From Puniceicoccales bacterium Verruco_02 (GTDB lineage Bacteria; Verrucomicrobiota; Verrucomicrobiia; Opitutales; Oceanipulchritudinaceae), in assembly GCA_001604585.1 (NCBI GenBank), contig LVBW01000037.1, positions 514 to 64,513 on the forward strand: 64,000 nucleotides of DNA, written 5' to 3'. Under the pieces are notes generated by a model. It saw only the letters and a program-made list of their open reading frames with translations. It made no database searches and had not been told where the DNA came from. Both the position numbers and the translations under genes were made by a program. Shown here piece by piece: positions 51,929 to 61,790 of the stretch (position 1 is its first letter; each line of letters begins with the position of its first letter).

Positions 51929-51982
51929 GGCCACCTCGAACAACTTATGTTTCAGCTAGGAAACCAGTTGTTCGAGGTGGCC
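51929..51982. terminator. 17-bp perfect inverted repeat between convergent genes, possible factor-assisted bidirectional terminator
   Basis: ggccacctcgaacaact (51929-51945) / agttgttcgaggtggcc (51966-51982); 20-nt loop; no long T-tract. Confidence 0.5.
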
Positions 51983-51991
51983 TTAGGCAAA

Positions 51992-54900
51992 TTACAAGAT
52001 GTCGCCCGATGTGGACTCAAGCGGGAGCGTCACCATCGCTGGCGGGGCATTCAACTTTGCCCACCACTCGCCAATTCTGCCGCCAATTAGCAGCATCGAG
52101 GGCGTGACTACGAGCGTCAAGAGGGTGGAGAATGCCAGGCCGAAGGCCACCGAGGTCGAGAGCTGCACCCACCACTGCGTGGACGGAGCGCCGAAGCTGA
52201 TGCTCCGTGCAAAGAAGTCCACGTTCATCATCAGCACCATCGGCATAAGTCCCAGAATGGTCGTGATCGTCGTCAACATGACCGGGCGCAGGCGCTGGGC
52301 ACCTGTTCGCAGCACGGCCTCCATCAGCGCCATGCCGTTCTTGCGGTGGTGGTCGAAGGTGTCGATCAGAACGATGTTGTTGTTCACCACGATGCCCGCC
52401 AGCGAGATTACGCCAATGCCGTTCATGATGACGCTGAAGGCCTGATCTGTGATCAACAGGCCGAGGAACACGCCAACAGTGGAGAATATCACGGCCGTCA
52501 GGATGAGGAAGGTGTGGTAGAAGCTGTTGAACTGGGTAAGCAGCACCATGGCTATCAGGAAGACGGCAACAACGGCCGCCTTGCCAAGGAAGGCCGAAGC
52601 CTTGGCCTGCTCCTCGTCCTGACCGCGGAAGGCCACCTCCACGCCCGGTGGCAGGGGTCTCTCGTTGGCGATCCATTCGCGCAGTTCCTGCACCTTGTCG
52701 TCGGCCAGCACGCCCGGCTCTATGTTCGAGGACACCGTATAGACTCGGCGCGAGTCCTTGCGCAGTATGCTGCTAACCTTCTGCTCCGGTTTTAGCGTCA
52801 CAAAGCTCGAAAGCGGCACGAAACTATCGCCCACGTTTATGCGTAGCCCGTTGATCTCGTCCAAAGAGCGGGCGCTGCGCGGGAAGCGAAGGCGGATGTC
52901 CACTTCGTCATCAACGTTTTCCGGCCGGTAGGAGCCAATTATGACGCCCGTTGTGGCAAGCTGCACGGCGTTGCCCACCGTGGCCACGTCTGCCCCGTAG
53001 CGGGCTGCCTGTGCGCGGTCCACCTTCAGGTTCCACTCAATGCCCGGCACGGGGCGGGAGTCCGTCACCTCGGTCAGCCCATCCAGGCTCTCGAACTTGG
53101 TGCGGACTATGTCCGTTGCCTTCTCCAGCAGCTCCTGAGTGCGGGCGGAGATCTCCAGCTGTACCGGCTTGCCGACCGGCGGCCCGGCGTCGGGCTTGGA
53201 AATGTCGATAATGATGCCTGGAATGTCCCTTGTGCGTTCGCGCACCATTTCCAGTATCTGGTTGCCCGTGGGCCTCTCCCACCAGTCCATGAACTCCAGC
53301 TGGAAGCTGCCGTGGACATCCTCGGGTTTGTCGCCAAGGCCACCGCCGAGGCTTATGCCAGTAGTGGTGTTGAGAATCTTGATTCCGGGCACGGTGGATA
53401 TGGCCGCTTCCACCTCGCGCACGATGGAGTCCATCTCTTCGATCGAAAGGTCTCCGCGCATACGCACGTCCACAAGGGCCATCTCCGGGTCCACATCGGG
53501 GAAGAACTCCACACCCTTGCCGAAGATACCATAGAGGGCTATCGAGCCGAACAGTGCGCAGATGGCCAGAGCCAGCGGCAGCCAGCTGTGGTGCAAGGCT
53601 CTCTTCAGGAAGCGCACGTACATGCCCGTCAGGCCGCCTGTCTTGGTGACATCGCCGTGTTCGGCAGCGGAGAGCGCGTGCATTGTCTCGGGGTTGGCCG
53701 AGCCGGGCGCGCCCACTAGGCTGCCAAGGGCGGGCAGGAAGATTAGCGCCATGAACAGCGAGGCCGTCATGGTGTAAACCAGAGTCAGGGGCAGGTACAT
53801 CATGAAGTCTCCCATGATGCCGGGCCAGAAAAGTAGCGGTATGAAGGCGCCTAGGGTCGTGATAGTCGAGGCAATGACGGGCATACCCATGCGCTGGGCC
53901 GCCATTGTGTAGGCCTGTTTGCGGTGCAGGCCCTCGGTCATCTTGCGGTCGGCAAACTCGGTGACCACGATTGCCCCGTCAACGAGCATTCCGCTGGCCA
54001 TGATCAGGCTGAAGAGCACCATCATGTTGAGCGTCATGCCGCTGGCGTGGAGCAGGAGAACGCCCGCCAGAAAGGAGCCGGGGACGGCCATGCCGACGAG
54101 AAAGCCGCTGCGAAGGCCCATCGCGCCCACAACGACGATGATGACCAGGATGATTGCGCTCAGGACGTTGTTCATCAAGTCGTTCAACATTATTGTGATG
54201 TTGTTCGACTGGTCCTGCGAGAAGCTGACTTCCAGCCCCTCGGGCCAGAGGGCTTGTTCGGCGGCGACGATTTCTCGCACCTGCCTTACGCCGTTTATGA
54301 TGTTCGAGCCGGAGCGTTTCTTGACGGCTAGCGATATGGAGGGCTTGCCGTTCACGCGGGCAAGGCTTGTGGCGTCCTTGAATGTGCTCTCAAGCCGTGC
54401 CAGATCCTTGACTGTCAGCACCTTGTCCGGTCCGGTCAAGACCGGCATCTCCAGTATGTCCACGGGGCTTTCAAAGAGGCCGGGCACCTTGATGGGCTGG
54501 CGGCCGACGCCGTTGTCTATGGTGCCTGCGGGGACGAGCTGGTTGTTTGCCGCCGCAAAGCTGAATACCTGCCCCTGATTGATGGCGTAGTTCTCGATTA
54601 CGGAAGGCTCGACAATGATGTCAACCACCTCCTCGCGGTCGCCCTGTATCTCCACTTCCAGCACCTCGGGGATGGATTCCAGCTTGTCGCGCAGGGCGCG
54701 GGCCGTGTTGACGAGGGTGCGCGTGGGCACATCGCCCGACAGGTTCACGTAAACCATCGGGAAGATGTCGGCAAAGTTGATCTCGTTTATTATCGGGTCG
54801 TCCGCGCTCTGGGGCAGCTCGCCCTTGATGCGGTCCACCGCGGCGCGGACATCGGCGATGGCGGTCTTGATATTTATGTCGGACTCGAACTCGATGATAA

Positions 54901-55177
54901 TCTGGCCGTTGCTCTCGATGGCCACGGCCTTCATTTCCTTGATTCCCTCAAGGCCGCGCAGTTCGTTCTCCAGCGGGCGCACAATGAGCCGTTCGCTGTC
55001 CTGCGGGGATATGCCCTCCATGTGCACGCCGATGAAGACCATCGGGATAGTGACATCCGGGTCGCTCTCGCGCGGGATGCTTACCCATGAGTAGATGCCT
55101 GCTGTGAAGAGCAGTGATAGGGCCGTCAATACCGTTCGCCGGTAGTGTACGGCCCAGGCAATAATGTCGTTGAACAT
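51992..55177 (-). CDS. Efflux RND transporter permease subunit
   Basis: 1061 aa; YSWVSIPRESDPDVTIPMVFIGVHMEGISPQDSERLIVRPLENELRGLEGI; internal RND repeats and TM clusters. Confidence 0.95.
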   Translation of the reverse strand: MFNDIIAWAVHYRRTVLTALSLLFTAGIYSWVSIPRESDPDVTIPMVFIGVHMEGISPQDSERLIVRPLENELRGLEGIKEMKAVAIESNGQIIIEFESDINIKTAIADVRAAVDRIKGELPQSADDPIINEINFADIFPMVYVNLSGDVPTRTLVNTARALRDKLESIPEVLEVEIQGDREEVVDIIVEPSVIENYAINQGQVFSFAAANNQLVPAGTIDNGVGRQPIKVPGLFESPVDILEMPVLTGPDKVLTVKDLARLESTFKDATSLARVNGKPSISLAVKKRSGSNIINGVRQVREIVAAEQALWPEGLEVSFSQDQSNNITIMLNDLMNNVLSAIILVIIVVVGAMGLRSGFLVGMAVPGSFLAGVLLLHASGMTLNMMVLFSLIMASGMLVDGAIVVTEFADRKMTEGLHRKQAYTMAAQRMGMPVIASTITTLGAFIPLLFWPGIMGDFMMYLPLTLVYTMTASLFMALIFLPALGSLVGAPGSANPETMHALSAAEHGDVTKTGGLTGMYVRFLKRALHHSWLPLALAICALFGSIALYGIFGKGVEFFPDVDPEMALVDVRMRGDLSIEEMDSIVREVEAAISTVPGIKILNTTTGISLGGGLGDKPEDVHGSFQLEFMDWWERPTGNQILEMVRERTRDIPGIIIDISKPDAGPPVGKPVQLEISARTQELLEKATDIVRTKFESLDGLTEVTDSRPVPGIEWNLKVDRAQAARYGADVATVGNAVQLATTGVIIGSYRPENVDDEVDIRLRFPRSARSLDEINGLRINVGDSFVPLSSFVTLKPEQKVSSILRKDSRRVYTVSSNIEPGVLADDKVQELREWIANERPLPPGVEVAFRGQDEEQAKASAFLGKAAVVAVFLIAMVLLTQFNSFYHTFLILTAVIFSTVGVFLGLLITDQAFSVIMNGIGVISLAGIVVNNNIVLIDTFDHHRKNGMALMEAVLRTGAQRLRPVMLTTITTILGLMPMVLMMNVDFFARSISFGAPSTQWWVQLSTSVAFGLAFSTLLTLVVTPSMLLIGGRIGEWWAKLNAPPAMVTLPLESTSGDIL

Positions 55178-55255
55178 CTGAAAAGTGTCTCCGCTTGTGA
55201 ATGTCTCGGAATAATTGTTCGGCCTATGCGGGGCCGGTGCGTTGGATGGCTCCCT

Positions 55256-56353
55256 TTAGCGGGCGGCTTCGTCCGTTGTCAGAGGCTCGTTTTCCATCGC
55301 GAGAAGCACCTTCTGGCCGGGGCTTACAAAGTCCTTGCCAGTTGTGACAATTATGCACTTCTCGGGTAGCTCGCCCTGTATCCAGAGGCCCTCGGGGCTG
55401 GTGTTGACTATGCTGATGGGGATGAAGCTCGTGAGGCCCTCCTCGTCGGCGATCAGAAGGCCGATGCTGCCGGAGTCAGAGAGCATTATGTGCGCCGGGC
55501 TAATGAAGTGGGCCTGCGTTTCCTCGTGCGGAACGCGCAGCTCCGCTGTCAGGCCCGCCAGTATGCGCCCATCGGGGTTTGGCACGTCCAGCTCCACCTT
55601 GTACATTCGGCTCTGCACGTCGGCCTCGGGGCTGATGTAGCCAATAGTGCCCTCCACCTTTTCACCTGTGGACAGGGTGGCGTTGGCCTTGCTGCCAGTG
55701 TGTACGCCGATTATTTCCTGCTCGGTCAGGTAGCCCATTACCACGATGGGGTTAAGCGAGGCCACCCTTGCCACCTCGCTGCCGGGGGACAGAAAGTCGC
55801 CCTTTTCGACGAAGCGTTCGCTAAGATACCCGTCGAAGGGGGCGCGGATTATGCAGCGTTCCAGGTCCAGCCTTGCCGCTTCAAGCGCTGCCTTTGCCGC
55901 TTCGAGCAGGGCCTCGGCGCTGGCCAGCTCGGCCTTGCTCTTAAGGCCCTGCGCGGCGAGTCTTCGCGCGCTGTCCAGCTCAAGCTGCTGCTGGCGAAGG
56001 ACCGCCTCTGCCTGGGCAAGCAGGGCCTGCCTGTCGCGTCCTTCGAGGGTGGCTATCACCTCGCCCTCGCGAATTTTCTTGCCCCGCTCCACGCCGGTGG
56101 AAATCACCTGCCCGCTAAGCTCGGCGCGCACTGTCACGCTGCGGTCCGGCTCGGTGCGGGCGTTGACCTTGGTCTCGCGCGTGATGAGGCTGGCGCTGGA
56201 GTGTATGGCGCGGACCTTGAATAGGTGACGCGTGGCGCCAGCCTGTTCCTGCGCCGGTTTGTCTTTGGCGGATAGAAGGCCGGAGGCCATCCATACGACC
56301 ACTGCCGCGGCCATGATGCCTGAATAAATTAGCGGTGAACGGTTCTTGTCCAT
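55256..56353 (-). CDS. Efflux RND transporter periplasmic adaptor subunit
   Basis: VRAELSGQVISTGVERGKKIREGEVIATLEGRDRQALLAQAEAVLRQQQLELDSARRLAAQGLKSKAELASAEALLEAAKAALEAARLDLERCIIRAPFDGYLSE. Confidence 0.95.
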   Translation of the reverse strand: MDKNRSPLIYSGIMAAAVVVWMASGLLSAKDKPAQEQAGATRHLFKVRAIHSSASLITRETKVNARTEPDRSVTVRAELSGQVISTGVERGKKIREGEVIATLEGRDRQALLAQAEAVLRQQQLELDSARRLAAQGLKSKAELASAEALLEAAKAALEAARLDLERCIIRAPFDGYLSERFVEKGDFLSPGSEVARVASLNPIVVMGYLTEQEIIGVHTGSKANATLSTGEKVEGTIGYISPEADVQSRMYKVELDVPNPDGRILAGLTAELRVPHEETQAHFISPAHIMLSDSGSIGLLIADEEGLTSFIPISIVNTSPEGLWIQGELPEKCIIVTTGKDFVSPGQKVLLAMENEPLTTDEAAR

Positions 56354-56607
56354 ATTGTGCTGCCGATGCGGTATTGACAGTTTTGCCGCGAGACTGGGGG
56401 GCGGAATGGCCGTCCGGCACGTCTAGCGGCAATGAAAATGATATGACCCTGCCTGAATGGGCGTGGGTCAGTGACTCCATCCCCAAGTTCGGGTCCGGTC
56501 AAAACCAAACTGTTGCCAACTTGAAGCTTTGTGCCTGTCCGCTGGCAATAAATACGTGAATAGCGGCTTTCATGCCGTGGGTAGCGGCTCTATGGCAAGG
56601 CAGAAGG

Positions 56608-57705
56608 CTAGCGGCTTTCCAGCGTCCACTCTCCGGAGAACCAGCGGCGGACCGTTTCGCCTGCGGGCTTGTTCTCTGGCGTGAAGTCGCGCTGCGCGCT
56701 TTCGCTGCCGACATCGCGGTTAATGCGCCAGCTCCAGAATATCACCCCCTCGAACCAGGGCTGCACATACAGGGTGCGGAAAAAGGCCTCGTAGCAGTCC
56801 TGCTGCTCCTGAAAGTCCAGCCCGCCTGTAAGCTCCCACGAGTATGGGGCCGTGGCCGTGCCGTCAACGGAGGTGTAGCCGATCTCGGTGTATATGACCT
56901 GTTTGCCGTACTGCTTGTGCAGCTTGAGGGCGATTTCCACGTATGGCTCCCATGCGGCGATCAGCTCATCCAGTGTCACATCGCTCTTGTCGGCCAGCTT
57001 GTAGTAGGCGTCGATGCCTATGTAGTCCACAGCGTCCCACCAGTTCATGGTGAATTCCGCATAATGATTGGCCGCATAGACGAGTGGCCCGCTGTAAACC
57101 TTGCGCACCTTGGCTATGAGTTCGCGCCAGTGGCTTTCGTAGGGCTGGGCCTCGGAAAGCTCCGTGCCTACGCAGAGCATCTCGACCTTCTCCTCCTCCG
57201 CCATGCGGGCATGGGCTAGGAGCAGCGCGCCGTAGCTGGCAAACCACGCGTCCGCCTCGGCCGTGCTCATGCCCTTGCCAATGTCGCCGCGCCAGCCTTC
57301 GCCGCTGCGCAGGTTGACGTGGGGCTTCAGCATCACCTTCAGGCCAGCCTTGTGGGCGAGCTGCACGGCCTTGCGCTGCTCTTCGATGTCGGGGGCGCTG
57401 TTTTCCTCGTAGTTGTGGTCGAATATCTCGGTGCCGCGCATTGTGTCCTGATAGTACGTGGAGTGGATGCTCACGTAGTTCGCCCCCAGTGCCTTGATAA
57501 GGCGGGTGGACTCTGCGTAGCCGGGCGAGCGGAACTCGCCCTTTTTCCATGCGGGCACTGCAAAGCCGCGTATCTTGCCGTCGTCAATAGTTTGTGTGTT
57601 CATCGTGGCAGGGCCGTTCACGCAGGAGGACAGAGTCAGCAGGGCAGCGCCGGAAATGGCCGCGATAACTGCGAGGATGGTGGATTTGAAACCTTTGCGA
57701 TGCAT
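56608..57705 (-). CDS. Glycoside hydrolase, GH113-like (beta-mannanase type) lipoprotein
   Basis: Lipoprotein-like signal (AALLTLSSC); GFAVPAWKKGEFRSPGYAESTRLIKALGANYVSIHSTYYQD, MLKPHVNLRSGEGWRGDI, YTEIGYTSVDGTA, GVIFWSWRINRD. Confidence 0.7.
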   Translation of the reverse strand: MHRKGFKSTILAVIAAISGAALLTLSSCVNGPATMNTQTIDDGKIRGFAVPAWKKGEFRSPGYAESTRLIKALGANYVSIHSTYYQDTMRGTEIFDHNYEENSAPDIEEQRKAVQLAHKAGLKVMLKPHVNLRSGEGWRGDIGKGMSTAEADAWFASYGALLLAHARMAEEEKVEMLCVGTELSEAQPYESHWRELIAKVRKVYSGPLVYAANHYAEFTMNWWDAVDYIGIDAYYKLADKSDVTLDELIAAWEPYVEIALKLHKQYGKQVIYTEIGYTSVDGTATAPYSWELTGGLDFQEQQDCYEAFFRTLYVQPWFEGVIFWSWRINRDVGSESAQRDFTPENKPAGETVRRWFSGEWTLESR

Positions 57706-57974
57706 GACTCTACCTTGGTGAATGTTGCTGTTTATTCGGCGACACTTGAGAAATATTCCGGCATGGCCAAGCAAAATTAAGCAGGGGAGTTGCGCATCTT
57801 TACAATTGACGGAGCTTTTTTTGTGGATGCGGCTCAGCTTATTCTCTAGTATCTCCCTTGCCATCATTCATACCCCCACACCGGAAGGACAGCCCGTGCC
57901 CGTCGCAATGCGCCCTGCAAGGTCAATGTCCTCCATCCGGTTCCGCAGTCAACCCGACTAGTAACAGAAATAGT

Positions 57975-59192
57975 ATGTCCTTACGTAAGCTGTTTGGTGG
58001 AAGTATGAATCTTCCGGGCCTTATCGCGGCCCTTGCACTGTCCGCAAGCACGGCAGACGCACAAAAATTCGAGGGTCTGGCTATGACTCCGCCCATGGGC
58101 TGGAATAGCTGGAACACCTTTGAGATAAACATCGACGAGGAGCTTGTCCTCGGCGTAGCCAAAGTGATGAAAGAGAGCGGAATGCTCGATGCGGGCTACA
58201 ATTACATCGTTCTTGACGATGGTTGGATGACCCGCGAGCGCGATGCGAATGGCGACCTTGTGCCCGACCCGGAGAAGTTCCCAAGCGGCATGAAGCATCT
58301 TGCGGACACTCTGCATCAGATGGGCTTCAAGTTCGGCCTGTACAACTGTGCCGGCGGCAAGACCTGCGCCGGCTTCCCCGGCAGTAAGGGGCACGAGTAT
58401 CAGGACGCCCGCCTGTACGCCAGGCTCGGCATTGACTACCTGAAGTACGACTGGTGCGATACCGGAACGCGCGACGCTCAGGAAGCCTACACCACGATGC
58501 GCGACGCCATATACGCCGCAGGCCGCCCGATGATATTCAGCATGTGCGAATGGGGCACGGCCAAGCCTTGGCTATGGGCCAAGGACACGGGTCACCTCTG
58601 GCGCACAACGGGCGACATTATCGACTGCTACGACTGCGAAACGCGCTGGTCGCGCGGCTGGAAGAAGATTGCAGACTTTCAGGCCACAAACGAGGAGCTG
58701 TACAAGGCCGCAGGTCCCGGTCACTGGAACGACCCCGACATGATGGAAGTGGGCAACCCCGGCCTGACCTTGGAAGACAACCGCGCCATGTTCAGCCTCT
58801 GGTGCATGATGGCTGCCCCCCTCATCGCGGGCAACGACGTGCGCAACATGAAGCCCGAGGTGCTCGAAATCCTAATTAACAAGGAAGCAATCGCCATAGA
58901 CCAGGACCCGCTGGGCAAGCAGGGCTGGCGCTTCTACGGCGACCCGCGCCTCGAAATCTGGGTGCGCGAGCTTTCCGGCGGCGACTGGGCCGTCTGCGTA
59001 ATGAACCCCTCTGACGAGGCGCGCGAGTGCTCCGTGACATGGGAACACGTCGGCGGACTGCTGCCGAAGAAGGCCCAGATTCGCGACATCTGGCAGAAGA
59101 AAGACCTCGGCACTACCGATAAGCTGCCGACTGTCACGCGCAAGCTCGCCCCGCACGATGTGATGATGTTCCGTCTCAACGCGATCAAGTAA
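57975..59192 (+). CDS. Alpha-galactosidase, GH27
   Basis: Signal peptide; LAMTPPMGWNSWNTFEINIDEELVLGVAKVMKESGMLDAGYNYIVLDDGWM, YLKYDWCDTG, MFSMCEWG-like IFSMCEWGTAKPWLW, HWNDPDMMEVGN. Confidence 0.95.
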   Translation: MSLRKLFGGSMNLPGLIAALALSASTADAQKFEGLAMTPPMGWNSWNTFEINIDEELVLGVAKVMKESGMLDAGYNYIVLDDGWMTRERDANGDLVPDPEKFPSGMKHLADTLHQMGFKFGLYNCAGGKTCAGFPGSKGHEYQDARLYARLGIDYLKYDWCDTGTRDAQEAYTTMRDAIYAAGRPMIFSMCEWGTAKPWLWAKDTGHLWRTTGDIIDCYDCETRWSRGWKKIADFQATNEELYKAAGPGHWNDPDMMEVGNPGLTLEDNRAMFSLWCMMAAPLIAGNDVRNMKPEVLEILINKEAIAIDQDPLGKQGWRFYGDPRLEIWVRELSGGDWAVCVMNPSDEARECSVTWEHVGGLLPKKAQIRDIWQKKDLGTTDKLPTVTRKLAPHDVMMFRLNAIK

Positions 59193-59223
59193 ACCGTCAA
59201 AGGCAAAGCTGTTTTTCCCCACG

Positions 59224-59263
59224 GGCCGCATGGAGCGACAATAAGTTCCATGCGGCCTGTTTT
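59224..59263 (+). terminator. Rho-independent terminator after the alpha-galactosidase gene
   Basis: ggccgcatgga / tccatgcggcc stem followed by tgtttt. Confidence 0.8.
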
Positions 59264-59369
59264 CTGGCCTCTAGGGCGGACCCCGCACTTGCGGAAGCTC
59301 TTCCCATTGTTTAGGTAACATGCAGGCAGCTTAGCTGCACAGCACACATACAATCAGCGGCATATCCCG

Positions 59370-60854
59370 ATGAATAACACACGACTTTTTGCAGCCCTTT
59401 GCGCCGCTGCACTCATCAGCACACAAGCCATTGGCAACGTGATACTTCCAGCCATATTCAGCGACCACATGGTGCTTCAGCGCAATGCCGAGGTGACAAT
59501 TTGGGGCCACGCCCTGCCTTACGAGACCGTGACTCTGGAACCGGGCTGGAGCGACGCCCGGCCAAGTCAGCTCGTTGGCCGCGATGGCAAATTTGCCATC
59601 AAGATAAAGACGCCCGACAACAAGGGGCCGTACTCACTCACGGTAAAGGGATGGAACAGTATAACAATTAGCGACATACTTATTGGCGAGGTCTGGCTCT
59701 GCTCCGGCCAGAGCAACATGGCCTTCAGCGCCCAATGGGTGTACAACTTTGCAAACGACGTAAAGGAGGGCCGCTCCAAGGCCACCTTCGACGTGGACAA
59801 AGAGCTGGCCTTCATCGAGCGCGAGCTGGCTGCGGCAGATCACCCCGAACTGCGCTTTTTCACCGTGGGCAGCGTCACTGCCGACACCCCCCAGCAGGCC
59901 CTCTACGGCGAATGGGTCGTGTGCACGCCCGAGACGATGAAGCAGTTTTCGCTCGTGGGCTATTTCTTTGGTCGCCGCCTTCAGGAGGAAATGGACGTGC
60001 CCGTGGGCCTGATAAACAGCAGTTGGGGAGGAACGCCCGCCGACGTGTGGACGCCTGCCCCGCTAATGCAAGGCGACCGCGTTCTGGGTGAGTTTCTAAA
60101 GATTCGCGACAAGGAGACATGGGGGCCCAACGCTCCGGGCGTTCTTTACAACGCCATGATTCACCCCTTGATACCCTTCCGCATCGCGGGCGTTATCTGG
60201 AATCAGGGCGAGGAAAACGTGGGTGCCAATCGAGGCGACGAGCTGTACGCCCGGATGCTGGCCACGATGGTGCGCGGCTGGCGCAGCGCATGGGGCTACG
60301 ATTTCCCCTTCCTCTACGTGCAGATACCGCCCTACCGCTACGATGCGGGGAACCTGGCGGCCTTCCGCGCCGCACAGCTACGCGACCAGCAGCGCCGCGC
60401 TCTGGACCTTATCCCGGACAGCGAGATGATCGTTACTAGCGACGTGGGCAACATCGAGGACATACACCCGATGGACAAGCTCTCCGTGGGCGAGAGGCTG
60501 GCCACCTGGGCGCTGAACCGCGTGTACAACGTGAGCGACGAGATCCCCTGCGGCCCTCTCTACGAGGGCATGAGCGTCGAAGGCGGGGCCATTCGCGTCA
60601 GCTTCATCTATGCGGACGGGCTTCAGGCCTTGGACGGCAAGCCGCTGACAGACTTTCAAATCGCGGGCGAGGACAGGGTGTTCCATCCCGCCACGGCGAT
60701 AATCGACGGCGAGACCGTGCTGGTCTCCAGCCCCGAGGTCAAGCAGCCCTTGGCGGTGCGCTTTGCATGGACGGACATCGCCACGCCCAATCTTTGCGGA
60801 GGCAGCGGGCTGCCAGCGTCCAGTTTTCGCAGCGACGACTGGCCCCTGCAATAG
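59370..60854 (+). CDS. Sialate O-acetylesterase-like (SGNH/SASA) protein
   Basis: FSDHMVLQRNAEVTIWGHA, VWLCSGQSNMAFSAQ, GLINSSWGGTPADVWTP, GVIWNQGEENVGANRGDELY. Confidence 0.92.
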   Translation: MNNTRLFAALCAAALISTQAIGNVILPAIFSDHMVLQRNAEVTIWGHALPYETVTLEPGWSDARPSQLVGRDGKFAIKIKTPDNKGPYSLTVKGWNSITISDILIGEVWLCSGQSNMAFSAQWVYNFANDVKEGRSKATFDVDKELAFIERELAAADHPELRFFTVGSVTADTPQQALYGEWVVCTPETMKQFSLVGYFFGRRLQEEMDVPVGLINSSWGGTPADVWTPAPLMQGDRVLGEFLKIRDKETWGPNAPGVLYNAMIHPLIPFRIAGVIWNQGEENVGANRGDELYARMLATMVRGWRSAWGYDFPFLYVQIPPYRYDAGNLAAFRAAQLRDQQRRALDLIPDSEMIVTSDVGNIEDIHPMDKLSVGERLATWALNRVYNVSDEIPCGPLYEGMSVEGGAIRVSFIYADGLQALDGKPLTDFQIAGEDRVFHPATAIIDGETVLVSSPEVKQPLAVRFAWTDIATPNLCGGSGLPASSFRSDDWPLQ

Positions 60855-60944
60855 ACAGCGGCGAAACCGGCGCATTCGGCTGCACCCTTGCATGTGGGCC
60901 GTATGTATGCTCAATTGCCGCACTCTTGTTGCTTAGCACAGGTC

Positions 60945-61790
60945 ATGATTAGCGACTATGCGCAGTATCTTCCGCTTCTGACGGGGGTCCTTTACTTGGG
61001 TGCCTTTGTCCTCTGGCTGCCCTGGCTACTTGGACGGGGTGGGGCGGCCGGGCTGCCGCTTCGCAGTCTTGCTTGGGCGCTCCTCATTTCGGCCTTCGTC
61101 CTGCACAGCGGCATTTTGCTCTTCATAGGCTGCACCGAAGGCCGTTGCCCAGTCGGCAGTGCTATGGAGCTGTTGCAGTTTGTGGCATGGTCGCTCATGA
61201 GCACCTACTTCATCGTTGCGGCGCTCTTCCGAAGCACCCTGCCTGCCTTTTTCACCTCCGCTCTGGCGGGGCTGCTCTGTCTTGTCTCTTCCGGGGCCGG
61301 GGATTTGCCATACCGCGAGAGCCTGTCGTCCACCGTCACGGCGCACGCCGGGCTTTCTCTCTTTGCCTACGGTGCCTTTGCCCTGATTGCGCTGACTTCA
61401 CTCATGTATCTAGTCCAGCACTTCGGGATACGGCGGCGGCGCTGGACGAACATCTTCCGCGCTCTGCCCTCTCTAAGAGAACTGGAACTGGTCAATCTGC
61501 GCCTGCTTCAGGTGGGACTCTTTGTGTACGTGCTGGCGCTTCTAGTCGGGGCATGGTGGTATCTTGGCGGGCAGGGCAGCGTGAGCGGCCTGAAGTTCCT
61601 TTTCGCGACGCTTGTCCTTGTCGCCTATGCGCTGGTCCTGTTTTTCAGGATGGCGGGCAAGCTCTTCGGTCGGCGTCTGGCCTTGGCTGGCATACTGCTC
61701 TTTATCCTTGCCCTCTTGGCCCTGTACCCGGTGCAGCACAGCGGAATGGGACCAGTGAAGGCCGCGCCAGCAGAGGAGGTTGCACGGTGA
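60945..61790 (+). CDS. ccsA: CcsA/HemX-type cytochrome c assembly membrane protein
   Basis: Eight-TM-like protein immediately upstream of and overlapping hemA; SAMELLQFVAWSLMSTYFIVAALFRS. Confidence 0.78.
   Translation: MISDYAQYLPLLTGVLYLGAFVLWLPWLLGRGGAAGLPLRSLAWALLISAFVLHSGILLFIGCTEGRCPVGSAMELLQFVAWSLMSTYFIVAALFRSTLPAFFTSALAGLLCLVSSGAGDLPYRESLSSTVTAHAGLSLFAYGAFALIALTSLMYLVQHFGIRRRRWTNIFRALPSLRELELVNLRLLQVGLFVYVLALLVGAWWYLGGQGSVSGLKFLFATLVLVAYALVLFFRMAGKLFGRRLALAGILLFILALLALYPVQHSGMGPVKAAPAEEVAR

Noticed and set aside
51929-51982. Inverted repeat as IS/transposon ends
   Set aside because: Only 20 nt between the arms, no transposase and no target-site duplication seen.
55490-56224. 244-aa + strand ORF opposite the RND adaptor gene
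   Set aside because: Antisense of a strongly supported membrane fusion protein gene.
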